A DNA stretch of 8,996 nucleotides, from NCBI GenBank assembly GCA_946885545.1, contig CAMPGP010000068.1, positions 1-8,996 of the forward strand, given 5' to 3'. Both the position numbers and the translations under genes were made by a program. Source of the stretch: an uncultured Altererythrobacter sp. Its GTDB lineage: Bacteria; Pseudomonadota; Alphaproteobacteria; Sphingomonadales; Sphingomonadaceae. Below the pieces are notes generated by a model. The model saw nothing but the letters and a program-made list of their open reading frames with translations, did no database searches and had not been told where the DNA came from. The stretch's first letter is position 1. Each line of letters begins with the position of its first letter. Below are positions 1 to 6,273 of this stretch, piece by piece.

Positions 1-269
1 GCGAAGCTCGCCGCGCTGTCGAAATAGGCGCTGTGCGCCAGTTCGCTGATCGTCTGCTTGCCCGCGTTGATCAGATCGGCGTCCTCCTCTCCTTCGTAGG
101 GGAATGGGCCGATGCCGAGCATGCCGTTCTCGCTCTGCAGCGTAACGTGCATGCCCGCCGGAATGTGGTTCGCCACCAGCGTCGGAATCCCGATGCCGAG
201 GTTGACGTAGTATCCGTCCTGCAGTTCCTGCGCCGCGCGCGCGGCCATCTGGTTGCGATCCCAGGGCAT
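1..269 (-). CDS. scoB: 3-oxoacid CoA-transferase subunit B, N-terminal part (partial)
   Basis: This is the beta subunit of succinyl-CoA:3-ketoacid CoA-transferase (EC 2.8.3.5 type), which moves CoA between succinyl-CoA and acetoacetate in cytosolic ketone-body/short-chain acid metabolism. Only residues 1-89 are in the window; the gene runs off the left edge. The translation starts [16 protein letters not shown] and shows the family glycine-rich stretch [15 protein letters not shown] (about 23-37). It also has the [10 protein letters not shown] motif, whose glutamate (about residue 47) is the catalytic residue that forms the CoA thioester in this family. The start is set by an ATG at 267-269 preceded by GGAG with 7-base spacing. 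It overlaps the stop of the upstream SnoaL-like gene by one base (TGATG). The matching subunit A gene lies two genes upstream in the same operon. The family call is secure; substrate preference (acetoacetate versus 3-oxoadipate) is inferred. Confidence 0.93.
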   Translation of the reverse strand, partial: MPWDRNQMAARAAQELQDGYYVNLGIGIPTLVANHIPAGMHVTLQSENGMLGIGPFPYEGEEDADLINAGKQTISELAHSAYFDSAASF

Positions 270-820
270 CAATGTTCTCCAGTCATGTCGTGGGGCAGGG
301 GGCGGCCGGGCGCCTCCGCCTGCCAGAAAATCGATTGCACCAGCCAGCGGCCGTCCTGCCGCACCAGCTGGAAGCTGTTGATCCCGCGCACCGATCCGGT
401 GCTGCCGTCGGGACCGGTGAAGCTGCCTTCGTAAGACGACCAGACGTGAGCCAGATCGCCGTAGAGCTCGACGCGGTTGACGAGCCCGCGCTCGGTGAAG
501 CCGCTGCTCACCAGCGTCTCGCCGCTGCGCGCGATGTAGTCGTCGAGCGTACCGCCGGTCAGGCCGTTCGCGCCGATCGCAGTCAGCCGAGCCTCAGGGG
601 TAAACAGCGTGCGCATATGCGCGAAGTCGCGCGGCTGGCCTGCGGGGCCGGAGATCGCGGCATAGACCGCATCCACCGCGCGTTCGATCGCCGCGATGTC
701 GTGCAGGCGCTGGTCGTCGGTCATCACGAGAGCCTCGGCAGGTTCGGCGGCGTTCGTTGCGGGTGCGGCGAATAACAGGATCGGCACGAGCGCGACTGTC
801 GCGCGGAGGGCATGCGTCAT
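269..820 (-). CDS. Secreted SnoaL/NTF2-like (nuclear transport factor 2 fold) protein
   Basis: A 183-residue protein beginning [20 protein letters not shown], a typical Sec signal peptide with a likely cleavage near ATNAA (about residue 25). It is therefore probably periplasmic. The mature part reads as an NTF2-like alpha+beta cone: an N-terminal helix ([20 protein letters not shown]), a region like [18 protein letters not shown] (about 66-83), then a strand-rich C-terminal half with [18 protein letters not shown] and [23 protein letters not shown]. This pattern matches SnoaL-like/DUF4440-type proteins. Family members range from small-molecule enzymes to binding proteins, so no reaction is assigned. 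I chose the ATG at 818-820 because it directly precedes the signal peptide, has GGAG 7 bases upstream and overlaps the preceding stop by four bases (ATGA). The frame stays open further upstream to 1255, but that extension lies inside the preceding gene. Its place between scoA and scoB is unusual. Confidence 0.82.
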   Translation of the reverse strand: MTHALRATVALVPILLFAAPATNAAEPAEALVMTDDQRLHDIAAIERAVDAVYAAISGPAGQPRDFAHMRTLFTPEARLTAIGANGLTGGTLDDYIARSGETLVSSGFTERGLVNRVELYGDLAHVWSSYEGSFTGPDGSTGSVRGINSFQLVRQDGRWLVQSIFWQAEAPGRPLPHDMTGEH

Positions 821-1659
821 TCGGCGGCTCCGGTAGCTGCCTGCGGCACGAGGAACCAGCCGTCTCCGAGCAGGACGTCGAGTTCGGTCGCCGCCTCCGG
901 ATCCTTGAGATAGGCGAACAGCTCGTCGAAATCGCTGCGCTGATCGCCCGCGATGGCGACGACGCAATGCGTCTGCGACAGTTCCTTGCGGCGAAGCTGC
1001 TTGCGGTCTTCGGCGCGTCGCATGAGCAGCAGGCCGTCGCGGGCCGCCGGGTCGAGGCCGGTTTCGCGCAGTCGTGCGCGCAGCGTTCCGGCGACCGCGG
1101 CCGATTCGCCGCTGATCCAGAAGACTTCGACGTTCTGCATGCGCAATGCCGCGAGGCCCTGCGCCAGAGCGCGATCGGGCGTGATCGAAGCCATGTCCAG
1201 CGCTTCCTCGGCCGGATCGAGATCGATCAGCACGGCCGGGGGCAGGATGGCGCAATCGGTCATGTTCGGGGCCAGCGAGCCCGGCGCGGCGAGAATCGCC
1301 GACGTGCGCGGATCGTCGATCGGATCACTGGCGGCCGCCTCGCTCGCGTGCGCCAGGAAGGCCTGCCAGCGATCGTCGAACATTGCGCCGGGCGCCGCGA
1401 GCACGGCGCCTTCGCGCATCTCGACCATGTTGCGCACCGGGCTGGCATCGAGCGTGGGCGCAGGCGTGGGCGCGGGCGCCGGGCCCGGACCTTCGAATTG
1501 CGGCGGCGCGAGATCGGACACCGGGCGATCCGACCCGTCCTTGTCACGCGCAAGGACCGCGCCTCCCGCGAGGACTGGGATTGCAGCGGCGACACAGCCG
1601 CTCAGCGCGAGCGCCAGCACGGAGGCCGCGAGCGCGGCACGGAGCCGCGGCCCGGTCAT
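817..1659 (-). CDS. HAD-superfamily acid-phosphatase-like lipoprotein
   Basis: A 280-residue protein with a lipoprotein signal peptide: basic start MTGPRLR, hydrophobic core, and lipobox LSGC with the acylated cysteine at 22. A Pro/Ala-rich linker (about 57-70, PGPAPAPTPAPT) follows. The catalytic part fits class B/C acid phosphatases of the HAD superfamily. Motif I is VLIDLDP (D146, D148), motif II FWISGES (S183), the motif III lysine is in RAEDRKQLRRKEL (K220 or K225), and motif IV is AGDQRSDFDELF (D239, D243). It probably removes phosphate from small phosphoesters outside the cytoplasm; the substrate is unknown. One oddity is a proline after DLD where DxDxT/V is common. The start at 1657-1659 overlaps the scoA stop as ATGA and has GGGAG about 11 bases upstream. 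The open frame extends back to 1821 inside scoA, but that would bury the signal peptide. The family call is from motifs alone. Confidence 0.78.
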   Translation of the reverse strand: MTGPRLRAALAASVLALALSGCVAAAIPVLAGGAVLARDKDGSDRPVSDLAPPQFEGPGPAPAPTPAPTLDASPVRNMVEMREGAVLAAPGAMFDDRWQAFLAHASEAAASDPIDDPRTSAILAAPGSLAPNMTDCAILPPAVLIDLDPAEEALDMASITPDRALAQGLAALRMQNVEVFWISGESAAVAGTLRARLRETGLDPAARDGLLLMRRAEDRKQLRRKELSQTHCVVAIAGDQRSDFDELFAYLKDPEAATELDVLLGDGWFLVPQAATGAAE

Positions 1660-2363
1660 GCCGCTTCGCGCTCCCGGACGGTGCGGAACTCGATCTTCTT
1701 TTCGTAGGGGGCGCCGACGATCATCCGCTGGACATAGACGCCGGGCAGGTGGATGCAGTCCGGGTCGAGGCTGCCCGCGGGCACCACTTCCTCGACCTCG
1801 ACGACGCAGACCTTGCCGCAAGTGGCGGCGGGCAAATTGAAATTGCGCGCCGTCTTGCGGAACACCAGGTTGCCGGTCTCGTCGGCCTTCCAGGCCTTCA
1901 CGATCGCGAGGTCGGCGAAGATACCGCGCTCGAGGATGTAGTCTTCCCCGTCGAACGACTTCACTTCCTTACCTTCGGCTACCTGCGTGCCGACGCCGGT
2001 CTTGGTGTAGAACCCCGGAATGCCCGCGCCGCCGGCGCGCATGCGTTCAGCCAGCGTGCCCTGGGGGCAGAACTCGACCTCGAGCTCGCCGGCGAGGAAC
2101 TGGCGCTCGAACTCCTTGTTCTCGCCGACGTAGGACGAGATCATCTTCTTCACCTGGCGCGTGCGCAGCAGCTTGCCGATGCCTTCGTTGTCGATCCCGG
2201 CGTTGTTGCTGCAGAAGGTGAGGCCCTTCACGCCGCTGTCGCGGATCGCGTCGAGCAGGCGTTCGGGAATGCCGCAGAGGCCGAACCCGCCTGCGGCGAT
2301 GAGCATGTCGTCCTTGAGCAGCCCGTCGAGGGCGGCGGCGGCGTCGGGATAGAGCTTGTTCAT
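1656..2363 (-). CDS. scoA: 3-oxoacid CoA-transferase subunit A
   Basis: The 235-residue alpha subunit of succinyl-CoA:3-ketoacid CoA-transferase. It works as a heteromer with ScoB in the cytosol to activate acetoacetate at the expense of succinyl-CoA. It is full length for the family. The sequence shows the subunit A signature GGFGLCGIPE (about 25-34), then TFCSNNAGIDNEGIGKLL, the segment ELEVEFCPQGTLAERMRAGG, and GIPGFYTKTGVGTQVAEGKE, all characteristic of SCOT alpha subunits. The ATG at 2361-2363 has a strong Shine-Dalgarno (GGAGG, 4-base spacing). It is the first gene of a leftward operon and overlaps the lipoprotein gene by four bases. No convincing -35/-10 pair was found on the minus strand upstream; an inverted repeat at 2458-2474, about 100 bases before the start, is a possible operator. 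ScoA and ScoB being separated by two genes is atypical. Family identity is secure. Confidence 0.95.
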   Translation of the reverse strand: MNKLYPDAAAALDGLLKDDMLIAAGGFGLCGIPERLLDAIRDSGVKGLTFCSNNAGIDNEGIGKLLRTRQVKKMISSYVGENKEFERQFLAGELEVEFCPQGTLAERMRAGGAGIPGFYTKTGVGTQVAEGKEVKSFDGEDYILERGIFADLAIVKAWKADETGNLVFRKTARNFNLPAATCGKVCVVEVEEVVPAGSLDPDCIHLPGVYVQRMIVGAPYEKKIEFRTVREREAA

Positions 2364-2457
2364 CGGTCCTCCGTATGCGCGAAGCTGTTAGGCACAGCGC
2401 GGCGGCCTGTCACCCCCGGTTGCGCATTCGTATGCCCTCCCAAACGGACCTCACGGA

Positions 2458-2474
2458 ATGCTGCGGCGCAGCAT
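2458..2474. repeat. Perfect 8-bp inverted repeat with 1-base centre upstream of scoA
   Basis: ATGCTGCG and CGCAGCAT flank a single G. The site lies in the intergenic region, 95 bases before the scoA start codon on the opposite strand. The tight symmetry suits a dimeric regulator better than a terminator, since there is no T tract on either side. Binding by any protein is inferred only. Confidence 0.4.
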
Positions 2475-2576
2475 CGGCAAATCGGCGCTATGAAGAGGGC
2501 GTTACAAAACTGTCATGAATTCAAAGACCGAAGCGGGTGTATTGCATTTCTCGCAACACAAAATGCGCTTTTCGCA

Positions 2577-2605
2577 CTTGCACAATCGATTGCTGCAGCG
2601 CAAAT
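2577..2605 (+). promoter_or_regulatory. Weak candidate sigma-70-type promoter for the small RNA
   Basis: CTTGCA (2577-2582) resembles the alphaproteobacterial -35 CTTGAC at 4 of 6 positions. A 17-base spacer follows, then GCAAAT (2600-2605), which matches the -10 CTATAT at only 3 of 6. It would start transcription near 2611-2614, just before the first hairpin of the candidate small RNA. The symmetric element TTGCTGCAGCGCAA (2590-2603) overlaps the spacer and -10. The spacing and position are right but the -10 match is poor, so confidence is low. Confidence 0.3.
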
Positions 2606-2610
2606 AGGGC

Positions 2611-2674
2611 GTGCCTTTTCAGGCATCCTCTCCCAAGACTTTCATGGCCCGGTCCTCGTGACCGGGCCTTTTTT
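2611..2674 (+). ncRNA. Candidate small regulatory RNA (about 65 nt), possibly suhB/mmgR-like
   Basis: The stretch begins with a small hairpin: GTGCC (2611-2615) pairs with GGCAT (2622-2626), including one G-U pair, around a TTTTCA loop. A single-stranded pyrimidine tract CCTCTCCC (2626-2633) comes next, then a linker AAGACTTTCAT, and finally a strong intrinsic terminator with six T. No protein gene precedes this terminator on the plus strand, so it needs its own transcript. The layout of 5' hairpin, anti-Shine-Dalgarno-like C/U tract and terminator hairpin is typical of trans-acting alphaproteobacterial small RNAs. By memory of its form it resembles the suhB/mmgR (alpha-r8) family, whose C/U-rich core can pair with ribosome binding sites. 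The family assignment is inference and the exact 5' end is a guess from the weak promoter. Confidence 0.55.
2646..2674 (+). terminator. Strong rho-independent terminator
   Basis: A perfect 9-bp stem GGCCCGGTC/GACCGGGCC with loop CTCGT is followed at once by TTTTTT. The minus strand lacks a T tract at this hairpin, so it acts in the plus direction only. It cannot serve the leftward scoA operon and it lies before the promoter of the CDC48-like gene, so it most likely ends the candidate small RNA. Confidence 0.9.
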
Positions 2675-2733
2675 CTTGCGCGTGGCGAGCCTGCGATCGC
2701 CGGACGGTTCCGGCACGGAAGGCGACCGGTCCA

Positions 2734-2766
2734 TTTGACTTGGCGCGATCCCACCCTAGCTAGGGT
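2734..2766 (+). promoter_or_regulatory. Candidate promoter of the CDC48-like gene with a 14-bp palindrome over the -10
   Basis: TTTGAC (2734-2739) matches the alphaproteobacterial -35 CTTGAC at five of six positions. After 16 bases comes CTAGCT (2756-2761), a 4/6 match to CTATAT. The -10 is embedded in the perfect palindrome ACCCTAGCTAGGGT (2753-2766), a natural place for a dimeric repressor or activator to act. Transcription would start near 2768, giving a leader of about 35 bases. The promoter reading is moderate; the palindrome itself is certain. Confidence 0.45.
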
Positions 2767-2803
2767 CGGTAACCCCCAAATATGGACAGGGAGATATCGG
2801 CGC

Positions 2804-5110
2804 ATGTCCGAAGTCGACGCGGCGGTAGAAGAGAAGACGGTGCGGCTCCAGGTCGCTGCGGCCCGGCAGGAAGAAAGCGGACGCGGCGTCGCCCGGCTGC
2901 CTCGTTCCGCATTCCAGGCGCTCGGGATCACCGAAGGCGACGTGATCGAGATCGAGGGCAAGCGCACCACCGCAGCGATCGCCATGGCGGCCTACGACGA
3001 GGACCAGACGCTCGACGTGGTCCGGCTCGACGGGCTGCAGCGCAACAACGCCGAATGCGGTTCGGGCGAGCACGTGCGCATCGCGGTGGCGGAATCGCGC
3101 CCCGCCACCCGCGTGATCTTTGCCCCGGCAAGTCGCGAGATGAGGCTCCAAGGTCCGACCCAGGCGCTCCAGCGCAACTTCTTCCGCAAGCCGATCGTCG
3201 CAGGCGATCTGGTCGCGACGACCGGGCAGCAGCCGGTCCAGAACATGCCGCCGCAGGTGCAGCGCATGTTCAATGCGCCGGCTTATGCGCTGACCCAGAT
3301 TCGCCTGCGCGTCGTCTCGACCGTTCCGAAGGGCATCGTCCATATCGACGAGAACACCGAGGTCGAGTTGCGCGCCGAGTTCGAGGAAGCCCCGACCGGC
3401 CGCGCGGTCGTCAACTACGACGATGTCGGCGGCATGGGCGAGACGATCCAGCAATTGCGCGAGATGGTCGAGCTCCCGCTGCGCTATCCCGAACTGTTCA
3501 CCCGCCTCGGCGTCGATCCGCCGAAGGGCGTGCTGCTCCACGGTCCACCGGGTACCGGGAAGACCCGGCTCGCGCAGGCGGTGGCGAACGAAAGCGATGC
3601 ACAGTTCTTCGCCATCAACGGGCCCGAGATCATGGGTTCTGGGTATGGCGAGAGCGAGAAGCGCCTGCGCGAGGTGTTCGAGCAGGCGACCAAGTCCGCG
3701 CCCGCGATCGTCTTCATTGACGAGATCGATTCGATCGCGCCCAAGCGCAGCCAGGTCACCGGCGAGGCCGAAAAGCGCCTCGTGGCGCAGCTACTCACCC
3801 TGATGGACGGTCTCGAGGCGCGCTCGAACCTCGTGGTCATCGCCGCGACCAACCGGCCCGATGCGATCGACGAGGCATTGCGCCGCCCGGGCCGATTCGA
3901 CCGCGAGATCGTCATCGGCGTCCCCGACGAGAAGGGCCGGCGCGAAATCCTCGCCATTCACACACGTGGAATGCCGCTGGGCGACAAGGTGGACCTCGAC
4001 GAACTGTCGCGCGTCACGCACGGTTTCGTCGGCGCGGACCTCGCAGCGCTCGCGCGCGAGGCGGCGATCGACGCGGTGCGCCGGATCATGCCCAAGCTCG
4101 ATCTCGACGAGCGCACGATTCCGCCGGAAGTGCTCGACGAGCTTTCGGTGACGCGGGAGGATTTCCTCTCTGCGCTCAAGCGCGTTCAGCCGAGCGCGAT
4201 GCGCGAGGTAATGGTCCAGGTGCCGCGGGTCGGCTGGGACGACATTGGCGGGGTCGACGATGCGATCGCCATGCTCAAGGAAGGGATCGAGCTTCCGCTC
4301 AAGAATCCCGATGCATTCCGCCGCCTCGGCATCCGCTCGGCCAAGGGCTTCCTGCTTTATGGCCCTCCGGGCACGGGCAAGACGCTGCTCGCCAAGGCGG
4401 TAGCCAAGGAAGCGGAAGCGAACTTCATCTCGATGAAGAGCTCGGACCTGCTGTCCAAGTGGTATGGCGAGAGCGAGCAGCAGATCGCCCGCATGTTCCA
4501 GCGCGCCCGCTCGGTGGCGCCGTGCGTGGTGTTCATCGACGAGATCGACAGCCTCGTGCCCGCGCGCGGCAGCGGGCAGGGCGAGCCGGCGGTGACAGGG
4601 CGGGTGGTCAACACGATCCTCGCGGAGATGGACGGGCTCGAGGAGCTGCAATCGGTGGTGGTGATCGGCGCGACCAATCGCCCGGCGCTGATCGACCCTG
4701 CGCTGCTGCGCCCCGGCCGGTTCGACGAATTGGTCTATGTCGGTACGCCCGACGAGAAGGGCCGCGAGCGCATTCTCGGCATCCACACTGCGGACATGCC
4801 CATCGCGAGCGACGTGAGCCTGGCGGCGGTCGCGCGCAAGACCGAGCGCTTCACCGGGGCCGATCTCGAGGATGTCGTCCGTCGCGCGGGGCTCAACGCG
4901 TTGCGCCGCGCGGGCGGCGACGTGCAGCAGGTGACCGCGGCCGATTTCGACGAGGCGATGGCGGATTCGCGCGCCACCGTGACCTCGCAGATGGAAGAGG
5001 AATATCGCAAGATGCGCGGCGAGCTGAAGAAGCGCGCCGCCGAAGCCGCGCCGATCGGCTTCATCAGCGAAGGCATGGTCGAATCGACCCGCGAACGGAA
5101 GCACGGCTGA
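2804..5110 (+). CDS. CDC48/VCP(p97)-family double AAA+ ATPase
   Basis: A complete 768-residue homologue of archaeal VAT and eukaryotic Cdc48/p97, hexameric unfoldases that pull proteins through a central pore using ATP. Residues about 10-195 form the CDC48 N-domain, including RGVARLPRSAFQALGITEGDVIEIEGKR. D1 (about 205-460) has Walker A GPPGTGKT (K253), Walker B VFIDEID (D306, E307), sensor N350 and arginine fingers R361/R364. D2 (about 475-720) has Walker A K526, Walker B D579/E580, sensor N625, fingers R636/R639 and pore loop SKWYGESE. Both rings look catalytically competent. The charged tail lacks the hydrophobic-Tyr-X ending used by VAT to dock a proteasome. The start is ATG 2804, with AGGGAG ten bases upstream, because it begins the N-domain. 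The frame stays open back to 2537, but that stretch contains a terminator and a promoter. Bacterial substrates are unknown; it probably works in protein quality control. Confidence 0.95.
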   Translation: MSEVDAAVEEKTVRLQVAAARQEESGRGVARLPRSAFQALGITEGDVIEIEGKRTTAAIAMAAYDEDQTLDVVRLDGLQRNNAECGSGEHVRIAVAESRPATRVIFAPASREMRLQGPTQALQRNFFRKPIVAGDLVATTGQQPVQNMPPQVQRMFNAPAYALTQIRLRVVSTVPKGIVHIDENTEVELRAEFEEAPTGRAVVNYDDVGGMGETIQQLREMVELPLRYPELFTRLGVDPPKGVLLHGPPGTGKTRLAQAVANESDAQFFAINGPEIMGSGYGESEKRLREVFEQATKSAPAIVFIDEIDSIAPKRSQVTGEAEKRLVAQLLTLMDGLEARSNLVVIAATNRPDAIDEALRRPGRFDREIVIGVPDEKGRREILAIHTRGMPLGDKVDLDELSRVTHGFVGADLAALAREAAIDAVRRIMPKLDLDERTIPPEVLDELSVTREDFLSALKRVQPSAMREVMVQVPRVGWDDIGGVDDAIAMLKEGIELPLKNPDAFRRLGIRSAKGFLLYGPPGTGKTLLAKAVAKEAEANFISMKSSDLLSKWYGESEQQIARMFQRARSVAPCVVFIDEIDSLVPARGSGQGEPAVTGRVVNTILAEMDGLEELQSVVVIGATNRPALIDPALLRPGRFDELVYVGTPDEKGRERILGIHTADMPIASDVSLAAVARKTERFTGADLEDVVRRAGLNALRRAGGDVQQVTAADFDEAMADSRATVTSQMEEEYRKMRGELKKRAAEAAPIGFISEGMVESTRERKHG

Positions 5111-5115
5111 TCGAA

Positions 5116-5142
5116 CGGTCCCTCGCACTACGCGGGGGACCG
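5116..5142. terminator. Hairpin between convergent genes, possible bidirectional terminator
   Basis: An 11-bp stem with one G-U pair (5116-5126 with 5132-5142) encloses the loop ACTAC in the 37-base gap between the CDC48-like gene and the end of the mscS-type gene. It sits where both transcripts should end. Neither strand has a proper T tract, so it is a weaker terminator candidate than the one at 2646-2674. Confidence 0.5.
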
Positions 5143-5147
5143 GAGAC

Positions 5148-6224
5148 CTACTTCACCGCGCGGGCATTGGCCTCTTCGACGCCGAGGCGGTGGCGGATCA
5201 GCGCGTCGGGCATTTCGACGCGCAGCCATTCGAGCATGTGTTCGCGGACGGCGCAGCGGAGCACCCAGAGGTCGGCGATGGTCGCCGCGCTGAGCCCGAT
5301 TCGCAGCTCTATGCTCTCGGGATAGGCTTCGGTCATCAGCAGCTCGGCGGTGCGCCCGTCCCATTCCTCGCGCGTGGCGACGAAGCGTTCGAATTCGGCC
5401 CGAATCGGCGCGATCGGAGTGGCGGGGTCGAGGTGAAGATAGACCGGGCCGGTCAGCATCTCGCTCTGGCGCGACCAGTTCTCGAAGCTGTGGTCGAGGA
5501 AGGCGCTCGTCGGCACCACGATCGCCCGCTCGTCCCACGTGCGCACGATCACGAAACTCATGCGAATTTCCTCGACCCGGCCGGTGTGACCTTCGACCAC
5601 CACCAGGTCTCCTATTCGCAGCGGTTCGGTAATCGCCATCTGCAGGCCCGCGATCAGCGACTTGAGCGCGGGTTGCGCCGCGGCGCCCACCGCCAGCGCG
5701 GCAAGGCCCGCCGAGGCGAGCAGCGTCGCCCCCACGTCGCGCACCCCGGGTATGGCGAGCAGCATCATCGCGACCGTGATCAGCACGATCACGAAGGCGG
5801 CGGTGCGCGAAAGTATCGCGACGCGCGTGCGACGGCTGCGCGCCGCGACCGGATCGGAGGATAGCTCGCTGCGCGTCTCCAGCGCGGCCGCGAAGGCGCG
5901 CACCAGCGACAGCGCGACCCAGCCGACGAGCGCGGGCACCAGCAGCGGCGCGACCCACTCCCACACCGCTCTCACGTTCGGGTTGGTCTGCGCGACGATG
6001 GAAATCGCCACCGCCACGACCGACCAGCGAATCGGCCGGTAGAGCCGGTCGAACACCATGCCGTCGACTTCGGTGTGCGACATCCGGGCGAGGCGGCGCG
6101 TGAGCCCGAACAGCACGCGATGGGCGAGCAGCGCGATCGCGACAGCGACTGCGATTGCGACCGCTGCGACGACGACCTCGTTCCAGGCGATGTCCCAGGT
6201 TCTCGGATCGTATCGTTCGAACAT
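5148..6224 (-). CDS. MscS-family small-conductance mechanosensitive ion channel
   Basis: A 358-residue inner-membrane channel that probably opens under membrane tension to release solutes on osmotic downshock. Hydrophobic segments lie at about 15-37, 66-80, 92-112 and 140-160. The Gly/Ala-rich pore helix is at 165-195 (ASAGLAALAVGAAAQPALKSL). The MscS beta-domain signature follows directly (ITEPLRIGDLVVVEGHTGRVEEI, then VPTSAFLDHSFENWS). A cytoplasmic alpha/beta cap ends the protein (EFERFVATREEWDGRTAELL). Five transmembrane helices would be more than the three of E. coli MscS and closer to the larger YbdG/YnaI-type members; this is inferred from hydrophobicity. The ATG at 6222-6224 has only a modest AGGT about nine bases upstream. 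It lies 49 bases downstream of the sensor kinase on the same strand, so the two are probably co-transcribed. It converges with the CDC48-like gene. Confidence 0.92.
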   Translation of the reverse strand: MFERYDPRTWDIAWNEVVVAAVAIAVAVAIALLAHRVLFGLTRRLARMSHTEVDGMVFDRLYRPIRWSVVAVAISIVAQTNPNVRAVWEWVAPLLVPALVGWVALSLVRAFAAALETRSELSSDPVAARSRRTRVAILSRTAAFVIVLITVAMMLLAIPGVRDVGATLLASAGLAALAVGAAAQPALKSLIAGLQMAITEPLRIGDLVVVEGHTGRVEEIRMSFVIVRTWDERAIVVPTSAFLDHSFENWSRQSEMLTGPVYLHLDPATPIAPIRAEFERFVATREEWDGRTAELLMTEAYPESIELRIGLSAATIADLWVLRCAVREHMLEWLRVEMPDALIRHRLGVEEANARAVK

Positions 6225-6273
6225 TCTGCCGCGACCTATTGACTGGCGGCCGGGCTGGCAAGCCGCGGCGGCC

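Noticed and set aside
821..1255. Upstream extension of the SnoaL-like gene
   Set aside because: It overlaps the lipoprotein gene in another frame, has arginine-rich out-of-frame composition, and would bury the signal peptide that begins at 820.
1660..1821. Upstream extension of the HAD lipoprotein gene inside scoA
   Set aside because: It is Arg/Gly/Pro-rich shadow translation of scoA; the lipoprotein signal peptide and ATGA overlap fix the start at 1659.
1383..2738. 451-codon plus-strand open frame across the lipoprotein gene, scoA and the intergenic region
   Set aside because: It is a shadow frame of scoA and the lipoprotein gene, and it runs through the terminator; no domain or ribosome binding site supports it.
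2537..2803. In-frame 89-codon N-terminal extension of the CDC48-like ATPase beginning at ATG 2537
   Set aside because: The extension has no recognisable protein character and contains a strong plus-strand terminator, the candidate promoter and the palindrome; the N-domain begins just after ATG 2804, which has its own Shine-Dalgarno.
2364..2803. CRISPR, tRNA or insertion-sequence remnants in the main intergenic region
   Set aside because: No regularly spaced direct repeats, tRNA-like cloverleaf or terminal inverted repeats with target duplications were seen; the repeats present are short single palindromes.
3791..5128. Long 445-codon minus-strand open frame opposite the CDC48-like gene
   Set aside because: It is antisense to a clear, motif-complete ATPase and is rich in His, Arg and Ala with no domain resemblance.
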